Shown piece after piece: positions 36,632 to 49,605 of a DNA stretch of 64,000 bases. Location: assembly GCF_015689335.1 (NCBI RefSeq), contig NZ_CP065053.1, positions 5,270,001-5,334,000 on the forward strand, written 5' to 3'. The position numbers and the translations under genes were made by a program. Positions within the stretch are counted from its first letter, which is position 1, and each line of letters opens with the position of its first letter. The notes under the pieces are model-generated. The model had not been told where the DNA came from. It saw only the letters and a list, made by a program, of their open reading frames with translations, and ran no database searches. Origin of the DNA: Massilia antarctica. GTDB taxonomy: Bacteria > Pseudomonadota > Gammaproteobacteria > Burkholderiales > Burkholderiaceae_D.

Positions 36632-38209
36632 TTACTGCGTGCCCGGAGTGGCGTCGTGCGCCTCATCGGACGGCGGCGCGGGACGCGGCTTGTTTTCCAT
36701 TTCCCCAAATTTTCTTTTAGCGGATCCAAATACCGGCAAGGGCGGGGGAACAAACTCGCGCCGGCGAGGCGTGCGCGTCAGGCGGACCGAGAACGTCAAC
36801 AGGAAGTGGCGCCGGACCGAGGCCGGAAACGGCCTGGACTCCCTGATCGCCTTGCCGACGGCGTCCGTGTAGCGCTGATCGCCCGATTCGTCCAACATGG
36901 TCAACGACTTGACCTTGCCCTCGGCATCGAGAAGAACCTCGAATTTGGCCGATCGAAGTCCGGGCGTGGCATCCTTGCCGACCTTGTAGCCGATGCGCGA
37001 GTCGATTTCATCGAGTTGGGCGCGCGTCAGCGGCTCGCTCCGGGGGAGCGCTGGCCTGACCGACTCCACCATGGGCCGTGGCGCAATGGGCGCGCGCGGA
37101 GGGCTCGATTTCATCGCGTTGAAGAGGGTGGACAGCACGATCATCACGCCAATGATCCAGGCGTACGAGCGGCTTGATTTTTCCGTTTCGGCCGCTGCTT
37201 CCCATTCGCTCTCCTTGACGGGGAGCGGCGCGCTGTTCTTGGCAGTCAAGCCGGCGTAGGCCTCGTGCCAGCGGCTCACCGTGGCTTCGTCGGCGATGAA
37301 CCTCATCAACACTGGGAAACGCGCCAGCATCGTCTGCAAGTAAGGCATCAGGCGGCGCAGCTCGCCATGCCGGGGCAGGGTCGGCTTGCGCAAGCCCGCC
37401 AGCACTTCTTGCTGCCTGGTACGATCGACCTGGCCCTGAGCATGGAACATATTCTGTTCGTCAATGGCGCGATTGACGATGGCGCCCGGATGACCGAACT
37501 TTTCGAGTCGATGGCGGTCTGATATCCATCCGAAGACACTCATGGCGGCGAAGAACAAGGTTTCGTGACCAAGCTGGCGTGCACCCGCCAGGAAATAGGC
37601 AATGCGCGCCTCGAATCCCATGCGGGCGGCGATGTTGAGCAGGCGCTCGTCGTTCAGGCAGCGATGCAGCTCGTCGGCCCAAAGAGCCTCGTCGTGCAGC
37701 ATGCGGCCTGCGCGCAGCCTGGTCAGTGCTTTCAGGAACTGCTGGAAGACATCGCCGGCCAACTGCTCGGGATCGGATCCCAGGCCGGCATCGCGGGTGG
37801 GCGGCTGCGCATCCGCATTGGTTTGATGTGAGGCAATGTTGACTACCACCGGGGCCTGGGGTGGCGAGTACGATGGCGTCGGCGCTGGCGCTGGCGCTGG
37901 CTGCGGTTCCGGCGTTTGCTCCGCCGGTCGCTCGCCGCCGGCGCCGGCGTGGTTGGCGCCGGCGCTGCCGCTGGTGTCATTGAAGGTGTCTTCAATGGCG
38001 CCGTCGTCCTCATCATCATCGTCATGATGGCTGGCCCAGGCAAGCCATGCCAGGGACGATTCGTAATCCGTGCGCAGGAGCTGGAAGCGGTCCGATTCAG
38101 TTTCCTGGTCGATTTGTTTGAGCTGGCGCGCGTAGGCGCGCCGGATGGCGCGTTCGTCGGCGTTCTGGTCGAGGCCCAGGCGGGCGAGATAAGGGGGGAT
38201 GTGGGGCAT
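36632..38209 (-). CDS. Divergent J-domain protein with TonB-like C-terminus (HscC partner)
   Basis: Membrane-anchored cochaperone-like protein of 525 residues. The N-terminal J-like domain (about 7-50) has YLARLGLDQNADERAIRRAY, but the HPD tripeptide is replaced by IDQ, as in other HscC-linked J proteins. Then follow an acidic run (DDDDEDDGAIED), a Pro/Ala-rich linker (about 95-150), a helical domain, a transmembrane helix (AWIIGVMIVLSTLFNAM, near 365) and a C-terminal domain resembling the TonB energy-transducing fold (GKVKSLTMLDESGD). ATG at 38209 lacks a ribosome site. The hscC gene ends 74 bases upstream, which supports partnership. Confidence 0.82.
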   Translation of the reverse strand: MPHIPPYLARLGLDQNADERAIRRAYARQLKQIDQETESDRFQLLRTDYESSLAWLAWASHHDDDDEDDGAIEDTFNDTSGSAGANHAGAGGERPAEQTPEPQPAPAPAPTPSYSPPQAPVVVNIASHQTNADAQPPTRDAGLGSDPEQLAGDVFQQFLKALTRLRAGRMLHDEALWADELHRCLNDERLLNIAARMGFEARIAYFLAGARQLGHETLFFAAMSVFGWISDRHRLEKFGHPGAIVNRAIDEQNMFHAQGQVDRTRQQEVLAGLRKPTLPRHGELRRLMPYLQTMLARFPVLMRFIADEATVSRWHEAYAGLTAKNSAPLPVKESEWEAAAETEKSSRSYAWIIGVMIVLSTLFNAMKSSPPRAPIAPRPMVESVRPALPRSEPLTRAQLDEIDSRIGYKVGKDATPGLRSAKFEVLLDAEGKVKSLTMLDESGDQRYTDAVGKAIRESRPFPASVRRHFLLTFSVRLTRTPRRREFVPPPLPVFGSAKRKFGEMENKPRPAPPSDEAHDATPGTQ

Positions 38210-38283
38210 GATGAGGAAAGGAGGGTACGCCGGAGCAGGCAAAGGGTAACACCGGGGCGCCGCCTTGAGGCGGCGCCATGGTG

Positions 38284-40008
<1,725 letters not shown>

Positions 40009-40098
40009 GCTAAATCCCATTGAGTGACGGTGAGGCATCGCCGTGCGGCTAAACCTTTCGATACAGCAATGATAACCGAAAAGAGGTAGATCGTTGGT

Positions 40099-40124
40099 AT
40101 TTGAGCAATCGATCATGCTCAAAT
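40099..40124. promoter_or_regulatory. 26-bp dyad upstream of hscC
   Basis: ATTTGAGCA-N8-TGCTCAAAT, perfect 9-bp arms, about 90 bases upstream of the hscC start and inside the gap after the LRR-like gene. No T run follows, so an operator is more likely than a terminator. The regulator is unknown. Confidence 0.4.
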
Positions 40125-40254
40125 TCATCTTGCGGCGCAACACTTGCAGGGGAGCGGACCCGTTCCTGGCGGGCGGATTCAGGCAAGTGCGGCAGGGATT
40201 GCCGCTGCGGTACTTGTCGTGGCGGGCAGGCGCCTTGGCCTGTCGGGCGCCGTT

Positions 40255-41091
40255 TCAGGTGATGCGGAGGTACCGGTACCGGGCGGCCAGCTCGTTCCGC
40301 TGTGACGGCGTCAGGTCCACGCCATCGAGCCACAGCTGTTTCAGCGACGGGATTGCGTACAGGTGCGGCAACAAGGTCGCGGCCTGCATGGAAGGCAGAT
40401 GCTCGTACCCGCCGACAGACACATATTCGAGCTCGGGCAGTTCGGCGAGCAGAACGAGATCGGATTCCGCGATGGACGTGGCCCACAGATCAAGTTGGCG
40501 AAGCTGCTTCATCTTGCAGAGGTGCGCGAGGCCGACGCGCGAGATGGCGGTTGCGCCGATGCTCAAGCTGGTAATCGACGTGGACGCGCTGAGCTGCGCG
40601 GCCATGGCATCGTCAAAGCAGGAAGCCTCGACGTCAAGTGACGCCAGCCTGGATAGTTGAAGAAGCGCGCTGATTATCTGGGCCGATAGTTCAGCTCCTT
40701 GGGCACCAAGCTCGCGCAACGACGGGCACCTGCAAACTTCCATGATGTCGTCTGCCGAGAGAGAGCAATTCGCTCTGAACTCTTCCAGCGTGGATGCTGC
40801 CGAAAACCCTTCGAGGCGGCCCGGTTTTACTATGTCAAGCACGTCGAAGACCCGTAATCCGGGAATCGACACCGCATGGCGCATTGCCGTGCGCGTGATG
40901 TCGCACCATAACCATAATTGGTCCACCGACTGGAACGAGCGAAATCCGCGTGCGATCCGCTCCGTCAGCAAGGGCATCTTTGTCAGGGAAAGTTTCTCGA
41001 CAGGCCCGCTTTCGGCAAAGCGACGCAGATCGGCTGAGCGACAACTGCCCATGATATTCACACAGTTGGCTTCGGTAGTTCTACTATCCAT
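40255..41091 (-). CDS. Leucine-rich-repeat-like protein
   Basis: Protein of 278 residues with LRR-type periodicity: LRELGAQGAEL, LASLDVEASCFDD, ITSLSIGATAISRVGLAHLC, LRQLDLWATSIAESDLVLL, LEYVSVGG and LKQLWLDGVDLTPSQ, from about 130 onward. There is no signal peptide. The ATG at 41091 is used; a TTG at 41160 would overlap the barstar-like stop and add 23 residues of low-GC, unconvincing sequence. Its codon use is less GC-rich than the neighbours. It follows the barstar-like gene on the same strand, and the pair may be co-transcribed. Function unknown; perhaps a binding or immunity protein. Confidence 0.7.
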   Translation of the reverse strand: MDSRTTEANCVNIMGSCRSADLRRFAESGPVEKLSLTKMPLLTERIARGFRSFQSVDQLWLWCDITRTAMRHAVSIPGLRVFDVLDIVKPGRLEGFSAASTLEEFRANCSLSADDIMEVCRCPSLRELGAQGAELSAQIISALLQLSRLASLDVEASCFDDAMAAQLSASTSITSLSIGATAISRVGLAHLCKMKQLRQLDLWATSIAESDLVLLAELPELEYVSVGGYEHLPSMQAATLLPHLYAIPSLKQLWLDGVDLTPSQRNELAARYRYLRIT

Positions 41092-41153
41092 GCTGGTTCG
41101 TTCACGACTGGTGTTGGCTGAAGAAAATAATTTTGAGATGGCGAGCGGTGTCG

Positions 41154-41456
41154 CTAACAAATCATGAACGACACTTTGATATCAGGATGGCGTTGTCGAA
41201 GTGCCCGCACTAAGCCGCTGAGCCGCTCCGCTTCGTCGAATACGGCCAGACACAGACTTGACCATCCCTCGAATGTTATTTCCTTCGGCAACACGGACGC
41301 ATCGAGGTTGCAAATGAGGTCTCGCAGCAGTTCCCAAGTGAACTCCTGGTTAACAGGAATTCCGAAAGCGTGCGCCACAGTTTGGCGCACGAATAATGGC
41401 GACCGTGCATAGGTCAGGTCTATTGTTAATATTTCGCTACGCAACCAGTCTTCCAT
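41154..41456 (-). CDS. Barstar-like protein (RNase inhibitor fold)
   Basis: Protein of 100 residues with the barstar pattern: an N-terminal strand ILTIDLTYARS, then a helix (LFVRQTVAHAFGIP), FTWELLRDLICNLD in place of the usual NLDAL-type segment, a strand ITFEGWSSLCL, then a helix-strand end (LVRALRQRHPDIKVSFMI). Barstars inhibit barnase-like RNases. No toxin gene is next to it, so it is an orphan antitoxin/immunity candidate. ATG at 41456 has GGAGGA about 11 bases upstream. The upstream gap 41457-41688 shows no gene. Similarity is at the level of pattern only. Confidence 0.6.
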   Translation of the reverse strand: MEDWLRSEILTIDLTYARSPLFVRQTVAHAFGIPVNQEFTWELLRDLICNLDASVLPKEITFEGWSSLCLAVFDEAERLSGLVRALRQRHPDIKVSFMIC

Positions 41457-41688
41457 ATGCTTATGAGTCCTCCCGATTCTGTTCGACCGTCGGGCCTGCA
41501 AGGACACTCGGATGAGGCCGCATGCTGCGAACGCCGGCCATTTTAACGCAGGACAAATGAGACGTGGCGAATCCGCGTCGCCGATGCCGAGCGACCGATA
41601 GTGCGGACACCGCTTTGTTTTTACAGACCCGGCGTGCGGGCCTAAGCCAACGAGGCCACGGTACACCGGATTCGGCAGCGCTTCGGCA

Positions 41689-42285
41689 TTACGATGCCGT
41701 TCGGCCCTGGCGGCGCCACGCGACCGTTCCGAGCAAGGCCAGGCCGCCCAGCATCATTCCATAGCTCGAGGGCTCCGGAACGGCGGGCAATACGCCCGTG
41801 GACATGTCAAGGGTGACATTGCGGGTGTGCAGCTCCCATCCGGGGTAGTCCCACGCGTTGGTGTACATGCGCACGGTGACACCGGCGTTCCACTGTGCAT
41901 TGTCGAGAGCGGCGTTGATGCCAGCGAAGTCCCCTGGATGCGAAATCAGGTAGTAATCATCTGTCTTCCAACTGTGGTTGGCGCCAGCCACATGCAGCGT
42001 ATACAGCGCCGTTTCTCCAGCAAAGAGCCCGACGTAGACGCCGTTGGTAGGGTCCTGGTTCCCCCAGCCCTGGTCCATCAGTGTTACCGACGTGTTGAGG
42101 CCAATGATGTCACCGACATTCGATTGCAGGGAAAAACGCCCGATTTCGAATTGTCCGGCGTTGACCCATGCGTGCTGGTCAGTTCCGGGAGTGGTGAGCG
42201 TGTACGTAGCCGCAGCCGCCGATAGAGGCAAACTCAGTGCTGCGACGGTGAGCGCTGTCAAAAGTTTGTTCGTGTACGACGTCAT
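41689..42285 (-). CDS. PEP-CTERM sorting domain-containing protein (second, outside the EPS locus)
   Basis: Secreted protein of 198 residues, predicted exosortase substrate. The signal peptide is TALTVAALSLPLSAAAA, then a beta-rich body (QHAWVNAGQFEIGRFSL, TLHVAGANHSWKTDDYYL), and the sorting signal VPEPSSYGMMLGGLALLG plus WRRQG. ATG at 42285 lies 6 bases after GGAG; the TTG at 42297 is rejected. Unlike the first PEP-CTERM gene it shows a sigma-70-type promoter rather than a sigma-54 one. It lies about 20 kb away from the polysaccharide genes. Body function unknown. Confidence 0.9.
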   Translation of the reverse strand: MTSYTNKLLTALTVAALSLPLSAAAATYTLTTPGTDQHAWVNAGQFEIGRFSLQSNVGDIIGLNTSVTLMDQGWGNQDPTNGVYVGLFAGETALYTLHVAGANHSWKTDDYYLISHPGDFAGINAALDNAQWNAGVTVRMYTNAWDYPGWELHTRNVTLDMSTGVLPAVPEPSSYGMMLGGLALLGTVAWRRQGRTAS

Positions 42286-42353
42286 AACGGTCTCCAAAAA
42301 TGTGCGCCAGTTGGCGAGATAAGTATGAAGAGGAATGAAGGAATTAATACATT

Positions 42354-42382
42354 GATAAACTTAATCGGATTGTATTTGTCAA
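42354..42382 (-). promoter_or_regulatory. Sigma-70 promoter of the second PEP-CTERM gene
   Basis: On the minus strand a perfect -35 TTGACA (42382-42377) is followed after 17 bases by TTTATC (42359-42354). A short dyad TGTATT-GACA-AATACA (42386-42371) overlaps the -35 box and could be a repressor site. Confidence 0.45.
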
Positions 42383-42779
42383 TACAGAAGAAATCGATTT
42401 CCTGATCTTTGGAAATAAATTTTTCCATTTGCTACATTTTTGTAAGAATATGTCCTGAATTATTGCTCGTCATAACGGTATTTGTTTCGTGGAGCATAGG
42501 GGGAATTGCAAAAGACAATGAATATTTTTATCCGTTAACGGCATGCATTCCGCGAGAAAAAATACGAATAAAAATAGATATCGACATTGTCGTAATTTGG
42601 CATCACGGGCAGAGAATGGAGGGGCTCGATTCCACTGCCGGCGAGCTCAGGATCGCCTTTGGCGCGAAGCGCTTCACCACGACGATTTGTCGCGTTTTCT
42701 CGCTGGCAGCAGGTGATGTTGCCTTGCCATCCCCCGCTGCCGGCTTCGATTTGACACCAGTGCCCTTGCGCGCGACTTG
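42383..42779. other. Gene-poor AT-rich gap with in-frame extension after the czcA stop
   Basis: The part from 42383 to about 42610 is clearly AT-rich against the neighbours and holds no convincing gene. From 42779 down to 42603 the minus strand stays open in the czcA frame after its TAA for 58 codons, with protein-like codon choice (VARKGTGVKSKPAAGDGK, then QIVVVKRFAPKAIL). No start codon fits near its beginning. It may be a decayed C-terminal piece of another gene or chance. Confidence 0.35.
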
Positions 42780-45914
<3,135 letters not shown>

Positions 45915-47450
45915 TTAATGGTCGTGGCTGGCGCCGGCTTTGCCGAGGTCGGCCTTGATCAGGAAGCTGTTCTTCGCAGCATATTTTTCACCGGGCAGCA
46001 AGCCGCTGACGACTTCGACCGATTCGCCATCGCTGCGCCCGAGCACCAGTGGACGTGCTTCGAAATGGTCGCCATAGCGGCCGAACACGGCGGGCTGTTC
46101 GTTCACGGTCTGGATCGCTTCGACCAGCACCGCCACGGGTACGGTGAGCTCGGCGGCGACCACATCCACCGTGACCGGCAGGCCGGGCCGCCACACGCCC
46201 TTCGGATTGGGCAAGACCACGCGGGCCTTGGCGGCGCGGGTCTGCTCGCCGACCAGGGCGCTGACATAGGAAATGGTGCCGCTGGCGACCGTATCGGCGG
46301 CGCCCGCGCGCACGGTCGCGCCCTGGCCCTGGCGGATGGTTTCGAGGTCGCGCGCGCTCACGGAAAGCTCGGCCCAGACGGTGGACATGTCGGCCACCAC
46401 GAACAGGCTGGCTTCTTCCTTCACCGATTCGCCGGCGGCCACGGTTTTCTGGGTGATCACGCCATCGATCGGCGCACGCACTTCATAACGCGCCAGTTGT
46501 TTCAGGCTGCCGGCGCCGACACCGAGCGCATCGAGCTTCTGGCGCGCGCTCTGGGTGGCGATGTCGGCTTCCTGCAGGGCCGCACGGGCTTGCTGATAAT
46601 CCTGTTCCGCTGTGATTTTCTGCTGCCACAAGGTGCGTTCGCGCTCGAACACGCTGCGCGCCAGAGCAAGGCGATGCTGCGCCGCCAGCAAGGCACTGCG
46701 TTCGCCCGCCAGTTCCTGGCTCGACAGCACCGCCAGCACCTGGCCCTTGCGCACCGTCTGGCCCGCGTTCGCGCTGACCGATTCGACCATCCCGGCCAGG
46801 CGCGGGGCCACGTGCACCGTGCGGTCGGCGTTGAGCTGGATCTCGCCATTGAGCTTGAGCACGCTCTTGATGCGTGCCGGGCCGGCGGTGTGGACGTCGA
46901 TCCCGTTCTGCGCCGTTTGGGTTTCCGACATCGTCACCCGCGCTTCGACCTGTTCGTAGGCGAAGCGGTAAGTCTTGCCGCCGGACTGGGCCGCGATGGC
47001 CACCTTGAAGGAATGCGGCTCGCCGACGATAGCGTCGCCGCGCAGATAGTCTTCTTCGCGTGTGAAGCGGATGGTTTGCGGCGCCCGGCCCAGGCGTTCG
47101 AGGGTCAGCGTCGCCTTGGTGGCCGGGGGATCGAGCGGTTTGCCATCCTGGTAGGTAAAGATGCGGAACTGCGGGCCGGCGCTGTGGTCCAAGATAGTAA
47201 GCTCCAGGCCGTAGCCTTGGCTGACGAACAGCTTGCCGCCGTGGGGCCCGCGCGCGGGCACGGCGACTTCCTGGTGCGGCTTGCCGCCATGGTCGACCTG
47301 GGCGGTGTCAGCATGCTCACCGTGTTCCTCATGGTCGTCGTGCCGGGGCTGGGCCGGTTTGCGCACCACGATCAGAGCGGCCAGCAGGGCGCCAATGAGC
47401 AGGATGGCAATCATGACGAGGGTCTGTTTTTTGTTGAAAGGATATTTCAT
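45915..47450 (-). CDS. czcB: Metal efflux membrane fusion protein CzcB
   Basis: Periplasmic adaptor of the Czc pump, 511 residues. An N-terminal membrane anchor (LVMIAILLIGALLAALIVV) is followed by a His/Asp-rich metal-binding stretch (RHDDHEEHGEHADTAQVDHG, about 36-56). A CzcB-like N-terminal domain comes next, then the barrel-sandwich hybrid (VHVAPRLAGMVESVSANAGQ near 215 and APIDGVITQKTVAAGESVK near 322), a coiled hairpin between them and the beta-barrel. The C-terminus ends with HDH. The operon position between czcC and czcA is normal, with gaps of 3 and 9 bases. Confidence 0.94.
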   Translation of the reverse strand: MKYPFNKKQTLVMIAILLIGALLAALIVVRKPAQPRHDDHEEHGEHADTAQVDHGGKPHQEVAVPARGPHGGKLFVSQGYGLELTILDHSAGPQFRIFTYQDGKPLDPPATKATLTLERLGRAPQTIRFTREEDYLRGDAIVGEPHSFKVAIAAQSGGKTYRFAYEQVEARVTMSETQTAQNGIDVHTAGPARIKSVLKLNGEIQLNADRTVHVAPRLAGMVESVSANAGQTVRKGQVLAVLSSQELAGERSALLAAQHRLALARSVFERERTLWQQKITAEQDYQQARAALQEADIATQSARQKLDALGVGAGSLKQLARYEVRAPIDGVITQKTVAAGESVKEEASLFVVADMSTVWAELSVSARDLETIRQGQGATVRAGAADTVASGTISYVSALVGEQTRAAKARVVLPNPKGVWRPGLPVTVDVVAAELTVPVAVLVEAIQTVNEQPAVFGRYGDHFEARPLVLGRSDGESVEVVSGLLPGEKYAAKNSFLIKADLGKAGASHDH

Positions 47451-47453
47451 GCA

Positions 47454-48902
47454 TTACTCCACTGTCTGGGCGGCGCCAGGGGCGCCAAGGATGCTGTCGA
47501 TGTCGGCGGCGGCGCGATGGGCGTCCGCCAGGGCGCGCAGGTACTGGGTGCGGGCCTGCAGCAAGGTGCGCTGGGCATCGATCACATCGATCACATTGAA
47601 CTTGCCGTACTCAAAACCGGTGCGCGCAGCCTCGTAGGCGCTTTGCGCACCGGGCAGGATGTCCTCGTTCAGCATTTGGGCCTGTTCACGGGCGACGGCC
47701 AGCGCTTCGTGAGCCTGCGCCAGCTCGTTGCTCAGCCGGGCGCGGGCGCCATCGAGTTCGGCGCGGGCTTTTTCGCTGCGTTGCAGCGCTTCGTGCAGCT
47801 TGCCCTGGTTGCGGTCGAACAGGGGCAGGGGAATGGCCAAGCCGAAAACAGCCTGGTTGCGGCCCGCTTGCTGCTCGCGTTTGGCGCCGATGCTGACGGT
47901 GAGGTCCGGAACCTGGCCGGCCCGTTCGACTTGCGACAAGGCTTGGCGGCGCGCCAGTTCGATGTGCGCCAGCCGCAACGCGGGCGCGGCCTTGAGTTGC
48001 TCCATGAGTTGGGGCAGGGAAGCCTGTGCGGGAAGCCGGTCGAGGTGGCCCTCGGCGCGGCCGATGTCGCGCCCGGTCCCGCTCCAGAGCGCGGCGAGGC
48101 GGTTTTTTGCGGCGGCCAGTTCGCCGGCAGCCTGGACCAGGTCGACCTTGACACTGGATGCGGCGATGCGGGCACGCGTTTCATCGACCGGCGAGTTCTT
48201 GCCGGCCAGGACGCGCTTGGCCGCGGCGGCGAGCGCGCCGTTGGCAAGGGCGAGCGATTCGCCGGCGATTTGCTGCCGTTGCTGGGCGGCGAGCAGGTCG
48301 TGGAAAGCGGCGCGTGCGGAGGCGAGCACGGCATTGCGCTTGACGGCCAGTTCGGCGCTGGCGGCATCCTGCCCGAGTTGCGCGGCGTTGATCCGCGCCG
48401 TGCGCTTGCCGCCCAGTTCGATCGGCACGTTCAGCTGCACCGTGGTGATTCTGGTCGATTCGCGCGCATCTTCGACCAGGGTGGCCAGTTCCGGGTTGGG
48501 GGCGACGCCAGCCTGCGTGACGGCGCCGGACTGGGCGTCGATTTCAAGAGCGCCAGCGCGCAGGCCGGCGTTCGCTTGCAGGACGCGCGCCAGCGCGCCG
48601 GCCAGGGACAGAGGGGCGGCAGTGTTCGCCGGGTCGCCATACGCCGGTCCGGCGTTCGCCGGTGGCGCTGGAATGCTGACGTCATTGGGCAGAGCTGGCG
48701 ATGGCTGCTCCGGCAACCCCGCGCCAGGACGGCGCCCGGCGGGGTCATGGTTCTGGTTCCGTAAGCCCTGGTGCAATGACGCAGCAGGGCTGTGTTGGGT
48801 AACTGCCGATACCCCTTTCAATGTGGGGGCAGTCATGTTTTGAGCCTGCGTATGGCAGGGCCACGCCGCGGCAATAGCCAGCGGCAAGACGAGTTTGTAC
48901 AT
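47454..48902 (-). CDS. czcC: Outer-membrane efflux protein CzcC
   Basis: TolC-family outer-membrane factor of 482 residues completing the CzcCBA channel. A signal peptide (KLVLPLAIAAAWPCHTQA) is followed by an unusual Pro/Ala/Asn-rich insert at about 25-95 before the first helical repeat (LSLAGALARVLQANAGLR). Two structural repeats follow, the second with QAVFGLAIPLPLFDRNQG near 330 and FEYGKFNVIDVIDAQRTLL near 440. It begins 121 bases after czcI and ends 3 bases before czcB. The long linker is not typical for the family; otherwise the length is as expected. Confidence 0.92.
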   Translation of the reverse strand: MYKLVLPLAIAAAWPCHTQAQNMTAPTLKGVSAVTQHSPAASLHQGLRNQNHDPAGRRPGAGLPEQPSPALPNDVSIPAPPANAGPAYGDPANTAAPLSLAGALARVLQANAGLRAGALEIDAQSGAVTQAGVAPNPELATLVEDARESTRITTVQLNVPIELGGKRTARINAAQLGQDAASAELAVKRNAVLASARAAFHDLLAAQQRQQIAGESLALANGALAAAAKRVLAGKNSPVDETRARIAASSVKVDLVQAAGELAAAKNRLAALWSGTGRDIGRAEGHLDRLPAQASLPQLMEQLKAAPALRLAHIELARRQALSQVERAGQVPDLTVSIGAKREQQAGRNQAVFGLAIPLPLFDRNQGKLHEALQRSEKARAELDGARARLSNELAQAHEALAVAREQAQMLNEDILPGAQSAYEAARTGFEYGKFNVIDVIDAQRTLLQARTQYLRALADAHRAAADIDSILGAPGAAQTVE

Positions 48903-49023
48903 CGAATTCTCCTGGTTAGATAGACAAGGGAATCCGGCCAGGCGCGCTAGCGGTGTGCGTGTTGTTTACGGCAGTGATGAACCGCGCGAAGCGGGTATCA
49001 GGAAAGCGACAGCGGCAGCCGGA

Positions 49024-49362
49024 TCAGGCGGCGCGTTGCCATTTGGGACGTTCGGGACGGGCGGGCCGCAGGGTCGACGGGCGCGCCGTGTCGGCCGCGT
49101 CGGCATACGATGCGGGTGGCGGCTCATCGCCGCCGCGTGCGTTGCTGGTGATGCCAACACTGGTGAAATGGCAGTCGCCGCAGTCATTATCGAAACCGAA
49201 CGGAGAGTCGTCCGGGTCGGACTGATGGTCATCCGCATGCTGATGGTGTCCGGGATGGGCGACGGAAGCGGCAGGTTCGTGCGCGCAATAGGCGCTCGCC
49301 GCCGCCCAGCTCACCTGGAGCGGAAAGACAAACAGCAAGAAAATAATCAACAGGCGTCGCAT
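49024..49362 (-). CDS. czcI: CzcI-like small periplasmic protein
   Basis: Small exported protein of 112 residues, first gene of the czcICBA operon. The signal peptide (LLIIFLLFVFPLQVSWAAAS) is followed by His/Asp-rich metal-binding sequence (HPGHHQHADDHQSDPDD) and a Cys-x2-Cys (DCGDC) pair, then a Pro-rich tail. ATG at 49362 gives the family length of about 115; the open frame to 49446 is rejected. CzcI is thought to modulate the efflux system in Cupriavidus; its mechanism is not settled. The 243-base region upstream, shared with pstS, must hold both promoters. Confidence 0.85.
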   Translation of the reverse strand: MRRLLIIFLLFVFPLQVSWAAASAYCAHEPAASVAHPGHHQHADDHQSDPDDSPFGFDNDCGDCHFTSVGITSNARGGDEPPPASYADAADTARPSTLRPARPERPKWQRAA

Positions 49363-49605
49363 GGCAGGATTGTACCAGCCACTGCCCACATCCGTTGAAA
49401 TCAGGATGATATCCATGCGTAAAGGATGAAATTTATGCAACGTCAATTAGATGGGGCAAATAGCCGAAATTAGCTGAATTTATAGCCTAACTACGTACTT
49501 ACACGCATTGTCGCAATGTTGTAGCTCTGCTATCATCATCGGTTGTTCGTTTCCTGGCCGCCCTGCGGCCGGCGCGGTTCCGATTTCTTTAGACCCCTGG
49601 GATTT

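Noticed and set aside
49363-49605. PHO box upstream of pstS
   Set aside because: Only partial CTGTCAT-like matches without the tandem 11-base repeat.
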